Shown: piece after piece, positions 18,518-27,900 of the stretch
Layout of the letters: each line of letters starts with the position of its first letter
Position numbering within the stretch: the stretch's first letter is position 1
Assembly (NCBI GenBank): GCA_017444095.1
Contig: JAFSXM010000013.1
Span: 1 to 53,109, forward strand
Origin: Rickettsiales bacterium
GTDB taxonomy: Bacteria; Pseudomonadota; Alphaproteobacteria; Rickettsiales; Deianiraeaceae
DNA length: 53,109 nt
Reading direction: 5' to 3'
Program-made: the position numbers and the translations under genes
Notes under the pieces: model-generated
What the model was told of the DNA's origin: nothing
Seen by the model: only the letters and a program-made list of their open reading frames with translations
Databases searched by the model: none

Positions 18518-19096
18518 ATGAAGAAAAAAATTACTCCAGAAATGTATAAGCTGATGGCAGAACGAATTTTGCCGTTTGTTCATATGACACACTCGTATTT
18601 ACTGTGTTGTCAACAGAATGGCATTTGTAAAAAAGAGCAGATTATGGAATTGTATTGTATGTTTGCAGATAAAATGATAAGAGAATGCTTAGATGTATTT
18701 AGGAGCACAAATTATATTGAAGAACAAGATCGTTGGATGATACCGTCTTTAAGGAGAAAGAAGAAAATATCTGCATTGAAGGCTTTTAATCAGATGTATA
18801 ATGAGGAAGAATTTGAGAAAAACTTTAACTTTACATTCTGGATGCCATTTAACATACCAAAACAGATATTACGAGATTTGATAAAGGAAACCGGCAAACA
18901 GGCAAATAAGGATGCCAAACGACTCTTGGAAGACAGCACAAATGAAGTAGATGTGTTTGGATGGTTGAAAAACAAGGCCATTCATTGTTGCAACTCTTCG
19001 ACAAATGCTAATATGATATCAGATATGGATTTTCGCGAGAAATCAATTGTTAATAAAGTAATCTGTCCTAAACCGACAAAGTACTTAGAAAAATAA
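18518..19096 (+). CDS. Conserved-looking soluble protein of unknown function
   Basis: Not recognised. It has 192 residues from the ATG at 18518 (a TTG three codons upstream is possible). It is basic and mostly helical, with Cys pairs near residue 30 (LLCCQQNGICKK) and near 164 (HCCNSS), and a Trp-rich middle (FTFWMPFNI). There is no signal peptide, no long hydrophobic stretch and no known motif. It sits on the same strand between merR and secY. The Met/Cys/Lys composition differs from the Asn-rich orphans nearby. Confidence 0.6.
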   Translation: MKKKITPEMYKLMAERILPFVHMTHSYLLCCQQNGICKKEQIMELYCMFADKMIRECLDVFRSTNYIEEQDRWMIPSLRRKKKISALKAFNQMYNEEEFEKNFNFTFWMPFNIPKQILRDLIKETGKQANKDAKRLLEDSTNEVDVFGWLKNKAIHCCNSSTNANMISDMDFREKSIVNKVICPKPTKYLEK

Positions 19097-19200
19097 CTAT
19101 GTCGTCATATTGTTTGCGATTTAAGCCTTGCAAGATTATATTATGCAAATTTTCTTGAAAATAAAAAAACTTTTTTACTTATAACCTCATCTCGGTGAAG

Positions 19201-20475
19201 ATGAGTAAAGATAATTCACTTAAAAAGAAAATCCTATTTACAATAGGTGTATTGTTGTTCTATCGTTTTGGTTCTTTCGTGCCAGTTCCTGTTGTAGATA
19301 TCAACAAGCTAACTGCCTTTGCAGAAATGACAAATAAAGGCATATTTGGAATGTTTAATATCTTTTCCGGAGGTGCTATTAGCCGTTGTTCTGTATTTGC
19401 CCTTGGAATAATGCCCTACATTACAGCATCTATTATAATACAGCTTGTTGTCGCGACGACACCAAGACTTAAACAAATGAAGAAAGAGGGAGGTGAGGCT
19501 GTATATGAGAAATTTAATCAATATACAAAATATTTAACTATTTTAATTGGTTTTGCACAGGCGATGGGTATTTCATCACTTTTATCTTCTGCCGGTGTAA
19601 GCGATGTAGATGCTATGAGCTTTAAAATTATTTGTGCTTCAACGATGTTATGTGGCACATTTATTTTAGTGTGGCTTGGAAATAGAATAACTGCAAGTGG
19701 TATTGGTAATGGTGGGTCATTGATAATTTTTACAGGTATTATTGCTGAATCTCCAAGAGATTTAACAAATCTTTTAACAATGGCGAAAAATGGCACTGTT
19801 GGGCCAATTTTTGTGTTTGTAATTTTTGCTATTTTTTGTGCTACGATGCTGTTGGTTGTTTTGTTTGAAAAATCAAATAGGTTAGTTTATATTCAATATC
19901 CACAACAAATGCAACAATATTTGCAAAGAACTAATCAACAAATGCAGAATTTTTTACCTTTAAAAGTTAATCCGGCTGGTGTTATTCCTCCAATTTTCGC
20001 CAGTGCGGTAATATTATTACCAGCAACTATTGCAAGTATTTTTAAAGATTCTGGTAATGTTGTGGTGCAATTTATCATTCAAAACTTTAATCACGGAACT
20101 CCTGTATTTATTATTGTTGATATTATTTTAATAACATTTTTTTCGTTTTTCTATAATAATGTTGTATTTGATGCGAAGGATGTTGCGGAAAATTTACGAA
20201 AAAGCAATATATTTATACCGGGAACAAGACCGGGTGAGGCCACGGCACAATTATTCCGTAATATTATGAATAGATTGTCTTTGATAGGTGCGATATATTT
20301 ATCGGTAGTTTGCACAATTCCAGAGTTAATGTTGCCTCGTTATGGATATTCTTTTGTAATAAGTGGAACAAGTTTACTTATTGTTGTTAATGTCATTACA
20401 GATACAATAGTTGCCATACAAACTGCGATGTTGCCACAGAAATATGCTAAAACAATGAGAAAAACATATAAATAA
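19201..20475 (+). CDS. secY: Protein translocase subunit SecY
   Basis: Forms the channel of the Sec translocon in the inner membrane. It has 424 residues with ten expected transmembrane helices. Visible signatures are the first helix and plug region (LFYRFGSFVPVP), GIMPYITASIIIQL, the loop with GGSLIIFTGI, and the C-terminal cytoplasmic loops with FIPGTRPGEAT. The ATG at 19201 is used rather than the GTG two codons earlier; GGTGA just before it is one of the few Shine-Dalgarno-like sequences here. In most bacteria secY lies in the spc ribosomal protein operon; here it stands with trmD 3 bp downstream. Confidence 0.96.
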   Translation: MSKDNSLKKKILFTIGVLLFYRFGSFVPVPVVDINKLTAFAEMTNKGIFGMFNIFSGGAISRCSVFALGIMPYITASIIIQLVVATTPRLKQMKKEGGEAVYEKFNQYTKYLTILIGFAQAMGISSLLSSAGVSDVDAMSFKIICASTMLCGTFILVWLGNRITASGIGNGGSLIIFTGIIAESPRDLTNLLTMAKNGTVGPIFVFVIFAIFCATMLLVVLFEKSNRLVYIQYPQQMQQYLQRTNQQMQNFLPLKVNPAGVIPPIFASAVILLPATIASIFKDSGNVVVQFIIQNFNHGTPVFIIVDIILITFFSFFYNNVVFDAKDVAENLRKSNIFIPGTRPGEATAQLFRNIMNRLSLIGAIYLSVVCTIPELMLPRYGYSFVISGTSLLIVVNVITDTIVAIQTAMLPQKYAKTMRKTYK

Positions 20476-20478
20476 TAT

Positions 20479-21183
20479 ATGAAAATCTCAATTTTGACAT
20501 GTTTTCCAGAATATTTTAGTGGCACTTTTTGCTCTTTACTCGGTAAGGCTATAACAAAGGGTATTTTGTCTATAAATATTATTGATATAAAAAAATATGG
20601 GGTTGGCACTTATAGCAAAGTAGATGATAAACCTGCTGGTGGTGGCTGTGGATTGATAATGCGGGCTGATGTGATTGAAAAAGCCGTTAATGATAATTTT
20701 AATTGGGATAACTTCAAGGAGGATAAATCAAATAAGTTTTTGATAATGTCCCCAAGGGGCGAAAAGTTTTGCCAACAGAAGGCGGTAGAATTTTCCAAAT
20801 TAAATGAAATTATTATTCTTTGTAATAGATATGAAGGTGTAGACCAGAGAGCGATTGAGCATTACAATATGGAACAAATTTGTGTTGGTGAATATATCTT
20901 GATGGGTGGCGAGACTGCTTGTATGGCAGTTATAGAGGCATCTTGTCGTTTAATTGATGGTGTATTAAATAATCCAGAAAGTATTAAGAATGAAACTTTT
21001 TCAAATATTTACAATAATAATATTGAATGTGACCAGTATACACTACCAAGAGTATGGAATGGGATGAAGACACCTGATGTATTATTATCCGGTAATCATC
21101 AAAAAATAGCAGAATGGCGAGGAGAAGTTGTGCCGGTAAGTAAATATGCCAAACAATGTGTTGGCAAAAAAAATAATAGTTAG
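20479..21183 (+). CDS. trmD: tRNA (guanine-N1)-methyltransferase TrmD
   Basis: Methylates G37 of tRNAs reading CNN codons, which prevents frameshifting. It has 234 residues with the SPOUT trefoil-knot signature: PAGGGCGLIMRADV, LCNRYEGVDQRAI, CVGEYILMGGETACM. The C-terminal helical domain is present but short. It begins 3 bp after secY ends, so the two are almost certainly cotranscribed. Its usual partner rimM is 13.5 kb away. It converges on the metallo-beta-lactamase-fold gene with a 2-bp gap. Confidence 0.96.
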   Translation: MKISILTCFPEYFSGTFCSLLGKAITKGILSINIIDIKKYGVGTYSKVDDKPAGGGCGLIMRADVIEKAVNDNFNWDNFKEDKSNKFLIMSPRGEKFCQQKAVEFSKLNEIIILCNRYEGVDQRAIEHYNMEQICVGEYILMGGETACMAVIEASCRLIDGVLNNPESIKNETFSNIYNNNIECDQYTLPRVWNGMKTPDVLLSGNHQKIAEWRGEVVPVSKYAKQCVGKKNNS

Positions 21184-21185
21184 CT

Positions 21186-22352
21186 CTATTCTATTTCATT
21201 AAACCAGTTTTGGTTTTTATATTCTATCTTTTCTTGTAAAAGATTGAGTTTTTCTCCAATAATTGGTGTAAGAATATTTGTGATATGTATTTTTTTGTTT
21301 TCGTCTAACAACATATTTATTGATGTTTTCCAGTTATGCATTGCTAAATTATAGACACCCCAATGAACAGGCAAAAGATGTTTTACTTTTAATTTACTTG
21401 CAATTTCTAATGCTTCTCTTGTAAACATGTGAACATAAGGCCAGCCGGTGTTCCAAGCATCAATTTCAATGGTAGCAATATCAAAATTGCCATATTTACC
21501 ATATTTTTTAGCAATATAATCAATTTGTGTTCCATATCCACCATCGCCAGCACAAAAAATTTGTCGTTTAATAGCATTATTGTCGCTATTATTATTGGCC
21601 TTAACTTGAATTACATAAGAATTCCACAATGTTTTTCCACCATCATTTAGCCATCTTCCGGAAAAATGTATTGCAGGTTCTCCATTGAATATTAAATCGC
21701 CAAATGCAACACTTTGTCCCCAACCAATTTCTGTAATTTTTTCTTTTTTCACTCCCCAGCCAATTAAAGTGGCAGATAGACCTAATGGAACAATAAATGT
21801 AGTATTTACTTGTTGATTTAATGCTTTAATGGCTTTTCTTTCTAAGTGGTCGTAATGATTATGTGTTATTAGTACATAGTCAAAATGTGGCAAATCTTTA
21901 ATATTTAATGGTGATTTTACATATCTTTTGATTATAAAAGGTATAGGCCCTGCATTGCTGAATGTTGGGTCAACAATTATTCTTTTGCCAGATAGTTCAA
22001 AGATAACATTAGAATGTCCTAACCAATATACGGCAAATTCACTTGGAATTGTGGAAAAATTGTTTTTGTTTAGATGTATAATTGGCATTTGTTGTTTTGG
22101 ATTATTTTTTTGAAAAAACAACATTTTAACCATTGTTTTGAAGTCAAAATTGTATTTTTCATTGCCATCATTTTTAAAACCAATAATGCTTTCGTAGATG
22201 TTAACAAATCTGCCATTTTGGAAATATGGCAAACCTTTAAATTTTGATAAATCGTTGTCATTTGGTATTTTGCCAACTTCTCTTTTGAGAAGAAAAATAC
22301 AAGATAAAATGGTAATAACAACAAAGAGCAACATAAACAATTTGATTTTCAT
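21186..22352 (-). CDS. Metallo-beta-lactamase-fold hydrolase, NAPE-PLD/RomA-like, membrane-anchored
   Basis: Probable zinc hydrolase of 388 residues. An N-terminal hydrophobic segment (about 5-23) is a signal anchor or signal peptide. The metal site is THNHYDH (HxHxDH), with further ligands expected in HFSGRW, CAGDGGYG (Asp) and LLPVHWGVYN (His). YWLGHSNVIFELSGKRIIVDPTFS is typical of the group that includes N-acyl-phosphatidylethanolamine phospholipase D. The substrate is unknown. The ATG at 22352 is chosen because the longer frame runs into the tRNA-His gene. Only 22 bp separate the tRNA-His 3' end from this start, so readthrough cotranscription is possible. Confidence 0.85.
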   Translation of the reverse strand: MKIKLFMLLFVVITILSCIFLLKREVGKIPNDNDLSKFKGLPYFQNGRFVNIYESIIGFKNDGNEKYNFDFKTMVKMLFFQKNNPKQQMPIIHLNKNNFSTIPSEFAVYWLGHSNVIFELSGKRIIVDPTFSNAGPIPFIIKRYVKSPLNIKDLPHFDYVLITHNHYDHLERKAIKALNQQVNTTFIVPLGLSATLIGWGVKKEKITEIGWGQSVAFGDLIFNGEPAIHFSGRWLNDGGKTLWNSYVIQVKANNNSDNNAIKRQIFCAGDGGYGTQIDYIAKKYGKYGNFDIATIEIDAWNTGWPYVHMFTREALEIASKLKVKHLLPVHWGVYNLAMHNWKTSINMLLDENKKIHITNILTPIIGEKLNLLQEKIEYKNQNWFNEIE

Positions 22353-22373
22353 AAATCGAAGATGCTTTGTGAA

Positions 22374-22451
22374 TGGGGCGAATGACCGGACTCGAACCGG
22401 CGACATTCAGTACCACAAACTGACACTCTAACCAACTGAGCTACATTCGCC
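22374..22451 (-). tRNA. tRNA-His (GTG)
   Basis: Read on the minus strand, a complete cloverleaf. The 7-bp acceptor GCGAATG/CATTCGC is extended by an extra G at position -1 that pairs with C73, the identity element of tRNA-His. The anticodon stem TCAGT/ACTGA holds loop TTGTGGT with anticodon GTG. The T arm is GCCGG-TTCGAGT-CCGG. The CCA end appears to be encoded. It lies head to head with tRNA-Lys across a 116-bp gap. Confidence 0.95.
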
Positions 22452-22567
22452 ATTCATTGTGAATGAAGTATTGGCATATTTTTATTTTCAAGGGTGTATT
22501 ATTGGTTTAATCGTATAAATTATTTAACTTGAAAATAAAAAATAATACAGCTCTTATAAAAGTATAA

Positions 22568-22640
<73 letters not shown>

Positions 22641-22666
22641 CTTAGTTGTAGGTGATGAAATATATG

Positions 22667-23197
22667 ATGTCTGTTTCGCAAAGAGAAAAAATAGTTAAAT
22701 CATATTCTAAGGTTTTAACAGATATTATTTTAAGCCATCAAGATGCAAAACAATATTTTTTGGATGTTAAAAACGTATGCAGTGAGCTGATAAATAAAAC
22801 ATTGTGTGTAAATCCAATGAATATTGCAGAGTATAAGAAACTGATAGATAGCATAAAGCAAAGTATTTGTAATGACGATGAATTGCAAAAATTTATTTTT
22901 CTTGTTTTAAAAAGAAAGTATGGCACTTTGATAAGTGAAATAGTTAATCAAACAGAATATTGTATTAGTAAGCTGTTAGCGACAAATAATGTTGTTGTGA
23001 ATAGCAGAAATGAGTTGTCAAATGATGTTAAACAACATATTGGCGAGATTATTACCAAGAATTGTAATGGCATACAAGTGAACATACGATATAAAACAAA
23101 TGTTAATATGCAGGAAAATGATATTGAAATTATATCTAATGGTAAGATATGTGTTTTGGATGTTAAAAGTGCTGTAAAAAATGTCTTATTAAAATAA
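22667..23197 (+). CDS. atpH: Probable ATP synthase F1 delta subunit
   Basis: Tentative assignment. The protein has 176 residues, the family length, with no membrane segment. Residues 1-105 are helical, with the NP...K pattern (VNPMNIAEYKKLIDSI) and LKRKYGTLISEIV. The C-terminal part, with NELSNDVKQHIGEI, a short strand, NDIEIISNGKICVLDVKSAVKNVL, follows the delta/OSCP layout (LS..., then I...G...D.S...L). The usual double Gly before the last strand is replaced. No atpAGDC genes follow; in related intracellular alphaproteobacteria atp genes are often scattered. The start is one of two adjacent ATGs (22664, 22667). Confidence 0.5.
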   Translation: MSVSQREKIVKSYSKVLTDIILSHQDAKQYFLDVKNVCSELINKTLCVNPMNIAEYKKLIDSIKQSICNDDELQKFIFLVLKRKYGTLISEIVNQTEYCISKLLATNNVVVNSRNELSNDVKQHIGEIITKNCNGIQVNIRYKTNVNMQENDIEIISNGKICVLDVKSAVKNVLLK

Positions 23198-23218
23198 TTT
23201 AGGTTTGATGTAATATTT

Positions 23219-24079
23219 ATGGCAGTTGTTTATTTTAATGGTGATTTGTTAAATGAAGATGAAGTTAAAGTGTCCGTCAATGATGCTGGATATTACTACG
23301 GCGATGGTATTTATGAAGTGATACTATATTATAAGGGAAAATTTATAGACAAAGATGCACATTTGGATAGGCTTGTTCGTTGTATGCAGAAGGTGCATTT
23401 TAATAATGCACCCAGTAAAGACGAGATTTTTGATAACATCAAAAAGGTTGTGTTGAACAATGAAGAGATATTTGCAAACAATAATTCTGTTTCGATATAC
23501 ATTCAAATTACACGAGGATGTGCTATTAGAAGTCATACATTTGGAAATTTAAATTTGCAACCATCTGTGCTAATAAAACCTATCTTATGCGATGTTGGAA
23601 ATAAAATGAAGCAATGGAGTTGCAATATAGTTGAAGATCCAAGAAGAATGCATAGGGAAATCAAAATGACAAGTTTAATGCCAATGGTGATTGCAAAATA
23701 TGAAAGTGAAAAGGATGGATATGATGATGTAATATTTCACAACAGCAATGTGAACTCAATTACAGAAGGTAGTAGCTTTAATGTTTTTATTGTTTCCAAA
23801 GACAATGAAATTATTACCTGTCCAAATGGAAAAGAAATTTTACCTGGTTGCACGAGGGCGAGAGTAATTGATTTACTGGCAAAAAGAGGTTTAAAAGTTA
23901 TTGAAAAGTTTTATTCAAAAGAACAACTTTTTGATGCAAAAGAAGTTTTTGCAACAGCAGCCTTAAAGCCAGTGGCAAGTATTATTAAGGTTGATGATAA
24001 ACCTATATTTGATGGTAAAGTTGGTGAAATTACCGCACTTGCATATGATGATTATATGCGGTATTGTGAAAATTTGTAG
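23219..24079 (+). CDS. dat: D-amino-acid (D-alanine) aminotransferase, PLP fold type IV
   Basis: Transfers amino groups between D-amino acids and keto acids, supplying D-Glu and D-Ala for peptidoglycan. It has 286 residues. The N terminus (VYFNGDLLNEDEVKVSVNDAGYYYGDGIYE) and the catalytic lysine region (IKMTSLMPMVIAKYES, Lys near 147) match D-alanine transaminases more than branched-chain ones. ITEGSSFNVFIV is the cofactor-binding loop. The branched-chain aminotransferase and aminodeoxychorismate lyase families are alternatives within the fold. It may be cotranscribed with the next gene 10 bp downstream. Confidence 0.85.
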   Translation: MAVVYFNGDLLNEDEVKVSVNDAGYYYGDGIYEVILYYKGKFIDKDAHLDRLVRCMQKVHFNNAPSKDEIFDNIKKVVLNNEEIFANNNSVSIYIQITRGCAIRSHTFGNLNLQPSVLIKPILCDVGNKMKQWSCNIVEDPRRMHREIKMTSLMPMVIAKYESEKDGYDDVIFHNSNVNSITEGSSFNVFIVSKDNEIITCPNGKEILPGCTRARVIDLLAKRGLKVIEKFYSKEQLFDAKEVFATAALKPVASIIKVDDKPIFDGKVGEITALAYDDYMRYCENL

Positions 24080-24089
24080 TCATTAGATT

Positions 24090-24665
24090 ATGCAAATGGA
24101 AAATAATGCCTCTACAAATGGCTCGTTTGATGTTAACAACAATGTTAATAGTAGTTTTTCCAACTCCAAAAGCAAGGTTGTTAAATTTATAAAAAGAAAT
24201 CTTAAACAGCCATTGTCGAGATATACAAATGATTCCGCTGTTGTTGATAGTGTTAAAAGTTATGGCAATATTTTTAGTTTAACTATACGAGATGTTTGTC
24301 GTTTATTTCGTGCTCTTTTTTCTTTAATTTATAGTTTTACATTTGGTTTTTTTTCTACATTGAAACTTTTTAAAAATGAAAGCAAAAATGTTGCAAAAAA
24401 TCACTTTCATATCGGCTTAGAAATGCTGAAAAGAAATAATATTCTTGATGCAAGAATGAGATTTTTGATGTCAAACATGATGTTTAGGAAATCACCAACA
24501 ACAAAATACTATATTGCTTACACATATTTTTTGTCTAATAACTATAAAAAAAGTTTAAAATATTTGAAAGATGGATTATCTATCAACAATCATCACAATA
24601 AGTCTATCGAGTTGGTTAAGCAAATAGAGGAAAAAATGTCGCAAGGTAAACACAATAACATATGA
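24090..24665 (+). CDS. Small TPR-like protein of unknown function
   Basis: It has 191 residues. An Asn/Ser-rich N terminus (about 1-30) is followed by a basic stretch and a hydrophobic segment around 75-95 (LFRALFSLIYSFTFGFFSTL) that may insert in a membrane. The C-terminal 90 residues form two or three TPR-like helical pairs (KNHFHIGLEMLKRNNILDAR, then KYYIAYTYFLSNNYKKSLKYL). TPR units mediate protein binding; the partner is unknown. It starts 10 bp after the aminotransferase. ATG 24090 or 24096 are equally possible starts. Confidence 0.55.
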   Translation: MQMENNASTNGSFDVNNNVNSSFSNSKSKVVKFIKRNLKQPLSRYTNDSAVVDSVKSYGNIFSLTIRDVCRLFRALFSLIYSFTFGFFSTLKLFKNESKNVAKNHFHIGLEMLKRNNILDARMRFLMSNMMFRKSPTTKYYIAYTYFLSNNYKKSLKYLKDGLSINNHHNKSIELVKQIEEKMSQGKHNNI

Positions 24666-24682
24666 TGGTTGATTGATGTTAT

Positions 24683-24859
24683 TTATATTATTTTATTAGT
24701 ATCTGTAGAAATGTCTTTTACAGATTTTGATGTATTATTATTTTTGGTTTCCATTATCGCTTTTTGAAACTCAATTATATTGCTTTTCTTTTTATTTATT
24801 CTTTTATATTTTTTTGTTTTTGTTAGTTCGTTATTATTAGTGTTATTATTTGTTTTCAT
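24683..24859 (-). CDS. Possible small Lys/Asn-rich ORF (58 aa)
   Basis: The 334-bp gap between the TPR-like gene and pyrG holds one open minus-strand frame, ATG to TAA, 58 codons, starting MKTNNNTNNNEL. It is highly basic and Asn-rich with no hydrophobic segment. In DNA this AT-rich such a frame can arise by chance, and there is no clear ribosome site. The remaining 140 bp before pyrG are AT-rich with no motif I can name beyond possible promoter sequence. Confidence 0.25.
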   Translation of the reverse strand: MKTNNNTNNNELTKTKKYKRINKKKSNIIEFQKAIMETKNNNTSKSVKDISTDTNKII

Positions 24860-24999
24860 ATCGCAATTTCATTTATATTTATACATTAAAATGAATATTT
24901 TATCAATAGATTATATTAAATAAATGAAAATAATTTTCTTGATTTTTCGTTTTCAACTATCTTTGATTTTGAAAGTTTTTTAATTCTTAATTTATATTT

Positions 25000-26790
25000 A
25001 TGGGTAAAGATTGTAGTAATAATAGTAATACAAAAGAAAGAAAAGATAAATATACACAAAGTAATACGGAAACAATAAAACAACGATATATTTTTATTAC
25101 AGGTGGTGTTCTTTCTTCTTTAGGAAAGGGATTAGTGGCTGCGTCAACTGGATGTATTTTAAAGGAGCTTGGATTTTCCGTTAATTTAAAAAAGATGGAT
25201 CCATATTTAAATGTTGACCCCGGAACAATGAACCCAATGCAACACGGAGAGGTGTTTGTGACTGAAGATGGAGCAGAAACCGACCTTGATTTAGGAAACT
25301 ATGAGAGATTTACAGATGTTAAGATGACAAAAGATAATATAACCACTTCTGGTAAGATTTATCAAAAATTGATAGAAAGGGAAAGAAGAGGGTATTATCT
25401 TGGCAAAACGGTGCAAGTTATACCTCATGTAACTGGATTGATAAAAGAGTTTTTATCAAAAGATGCGGAAAAATATGAATTTAATATTGTTGAAGTAGGT
25501 GGAACCGTTGGTGATATAGAAAGTGAACCATTTTTGGAGGCAATTAGGCAATTAGCAACAGAAGTTGGGAGAAAAAATGTAATGTTTTTACATCTTTCTT
25601 ATGTTCCGTATCTTGGACAAACCGATGAAATAAAGACAAAGCCAACACAGCATAGTGTTAAGAGGCTAATGCAGGCTGGCATTTTAGCTGATGTTATAAT
25701 GTGTAGGACTAAACAAAAAATTAGTGATAAAGATAAAAAGAAAATTGCGATGTTTTGCAATGTTGATGTTGAGAATGTATTGGAGGCACCTGATGTTGAT
25801 GATATCTATACATTGCCATATATTTATGCAAAACAAGGTTTAGCGAGAGTAATACTGGAACATTTTAATTTGATAAACGAAAAAACAATAACAAATATTG
25901 AAGATAACAAGAATATTCAGCGATGGAATGAATATGGAGAGAAGAGAAAGAGGAGTCAAAAAGAAATTGTTGTTTGTGTTGCTGGAAAATATACTAATTC
26001 TAACGATTGTTACAAATCATTATTTGAAGCAATAGAACATGCTGGTTTTGCTAATGATGTGAATATTAAACTGAAATGGGTGGATTGCAGAAATATAAAT
26101 GATTTAAATGTCGCAAGTGAAATAAATGCAAGATGTGTAAATTGTGCAGATGCAAATAAGTTAATGACTGATTGTATTATAGTCCCTGGTGGTTTTGGTA
26201 TTGAAGGAACTGACGGCAAGATTGCGGTTATCAAATATGCTCGCGAAAATAACATTCCAATACTTGGCATTTGTTTGGGTATGCAGCTTGCAGTGATAGA
26301 GTTTGCCAGAAATGTTTGTGGACTAACTGAAGCAACTTCAACCGAATTTGACCAGCTCGCTACTATACCTATTGTGTGCTTAATGAAAACTTGGGAGTGT
26401 GTTGGTGGAAAAATAGAAACAAGGACAAAAGATTCTGAAATAGGTGGAACGATGAGGCTTGGCGGATACATTTCGGAAATTAAAAATAAGACATTAGCAT
26501 CAAGAATATATCACGATGATGAAATTATTGAAAGACATAGGCATAGATTTGAAATAAATTCAAAATACATTGATATTATTGAAAAAAATGGTGGTTTATT
26601 TTCTGCTTTTGCAAAGGTATCAGGAGAGCAAAAGGGATTAAAAATTCCAGAAATATTTGAAATACCAAATCATAAGTTTTTCATTTCGTGTCAGTTTCAT
26701 CCAGAGTTCATAAGTAGACCATTTAAAGCACATCCGCTATTTAGGGAGCTAATAAAAACAGCTATTGATTGTAAATATTTTAACAAATAA
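25000..26790 (+). CDS. pyrG: CTP synthase
   Basis: Makes CTP from UTP with glutamine as nitrogen donor. The N-terminal synthetase domain carries FITGGVLSSLGKGL and DPYLNVDPGTMNP. The C-terminal class I glutamine amidotransferase domain carries the nucleophile in GICLGMQ and the FHPEF histidine-glutamate pair. It has 596 residues against about 540. Part of the excess is a polar N-terminal extension of about 27 residues rich in Ser, Asn and Lys; the rest are inserts in the amidotransferase half. The start ATG follows a long AT-rich leader without a Shine-Dalgarno. A chance upstream start is possible; no better Met lies closer to the core. Confidence 0.95.
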   Translation: MGKDCSNNSNTKERKDKYTQSNTETIKQRYIFITGGVLSSLGKGLVAASTGCILKELGFSVNLKKMDPYLNVDPGTMNPMQHGEVFVTEDGAETDLDLGNYERFTDVKMTKDNITTSGKIYQKLIERERRGYYLGKTVQVIPHVTGLIKEFLSKDAEKYEFNIVEVGGTVGDIESEPFLEAIRQLATEVGRKNVMFLHLSYVPYLGQTDEIKTKPTQHSVKRLMQAGILADVIMCRTKQKISDKDKKKIAMFCNVDVENVLEAPDVDDIYTLPYIYAKQGLARVILEHFNLINEKTITNIEDNKNIQRWNEYGEKRKRSQKEIVVCVAGKYTNSNDCYKSLFEAIEHAGFANDVNIKLKWVDCRNINDLNVASEINARCVNCADANKLMTDCIIVPGGFGIEGTDGKIAVIKYARENNIPILGICLGMQLAVIEFARNVCGLTEATSTEFDQLATIPIVCLMKTWECVGGKIETRTKDSEIGGTMRLGGYISEIKNKTLASRIYHDDEIIERHRHRFEINSKYIDIIEKNGGLFSAFAKVSGEQKGLKIPEIFEIPNHKFFISCQFHPEFISRPFKAHPLFRELIKTAIDCKYFNK

Positions 26791-26840
26791 TCAAGAATTT
26801 GATTATCATTACATGATTTACTTTTTAATTATTAACATAA

Positions 26841-27773
26841 CTATATTGTTGGTGTGTATGGCTCGACGATAAGTGGCTCAATGTCTATATTGCTGACATA
26901 ACATAATTGGCAACCATCTTTTTTATTCATTGTATTTTTGTATTTATTTCCATCTCTGCAGGATGTATTATTTTGCACTGTTCCACCGTGTAGCCCAAGA
27001 ATGCTTCCACTTGTAGGTTTTCCGTCATCCATTTTTTTATCAAGTTTTAACATAAATGACGGAGAAAATGCAGAAAATTTATCTGCTTCGATTTTTGGTA
27101 AAGAAGTAAGATAAATTGTTAACCCTGTATAAAATCTGTTATCATCTCCTTTTTCTTTCCCCATCAATAAAAAATTGTCAAGATATTCCCAAGCTGTAAA
27201 AATCGATGGTGTATGCCAATTATTATATTGTGCCAAGACATAAACATCATTATGTATTTTTGATTTTGGTAGATAAAATTTTACATCTTTATCGTTATTA
27301 TTTCTAACTGTTAGTGTTTCATTCAATCCCCTATCAACAGAGTCTATTAGACCGGCTGTCTGTAAAAATCTACCAAATGTCATAGCTTGAATTAGACAAT
27401 ATTTTTTATTACTTGGTGACGGAGTACATATTTTTAATGATTGTTGTTCTGCATAGCCGGAACTATTTGCTGTGTGTTTAATTGTAGTTTTGTTTGTAAT
27501 CGTGGTGTCGTTTTTTTCCTCATAACAATATTTTTTGAATTCACCAAACATTTTACATCTTTGTAATGACATGTTGCCGGGTAATTGCCCATATTTTCTC
27601 GTAAATTGCACGATTGCATTTTCATAGTAATATATTTCTTCAATAGTTTTTTGAATTTTTGCATTTTCCATTAAGCTATGTGAACCAATTACAATGCTTG
27701 TTAATACTGATACAGCCATCATATAAATTGACAGCTCCATTAAATTAAATGATTTTTTTAAAAAATTATTCAT
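26841..27773 (-). CDS. Type IV pilin-like (prepilin N-terminal motif) protein
   Basis: It has 310 residues beginning with a short Lys-containing leader, then FNLMELSIYMMAVSVLTSIVIG, a prepilin-like cleavage and methylation motif with Glu at +5 and a hydrophobic helix. The leader ends in Ser instead of the usual Gly. FTRKYGQLPGNM follows the helix, as in pseudopilin-type proteins of intracellular alphaproteobacteria. The rest is a Cys-containing globular domain of unknown fold with NGT/Asn-rich loops. No pilus or type II secretion genes are beside it. It may be a surface or secretion-linked pseudopilin. Confidence 0.65.
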   Translation of the reverse strand: MNNFLKKSFNLMELSIYMMAVSVLTSIVIGSHSLMENAKIQKTIEEIYYYENAIVQFTRKYGQLPGNMSLQRCKMFGEFKKYCYEEKNDTTITNKTTIKHTANSSGYAEQQSLKICTPSPSNKKYCLIQAMTFGRFLQTAGLIDSVDRGLNETLTVRNNNDKDVKFYLPKSKIHNDVYVLAQYNNWHTPSIFTAWEYLDNFLLMGKEKGDDNRFYTGLTIYLTSLPKIEADKFSAFSPSFMLKLDKKMDDGKPTSGSILGLHGGTVQNNTSCRDGNKYKNTMNKKDGCQLCYVSNIDIEPLIVEPYTPTI

Positions 27774-27900
27774 TTATTAAAACAAATATAGATTATTAAA
27801 ATTGAATTTAATTTCAATTACATTTAATATTATGTGTAAAGTAAATAATATAAATATTTGCTTTTTATTTTAATAAAGTCCTCATTGTTATGATTACTCA

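Noticed and set aside
27780..27900. Replication origin or parS sites near parB
   Set aside because: I found no DnaA-box-like clusters and no TGTTTCACGTGAAACA-type site in or around parB by eye. The region is only generally AT-rich.
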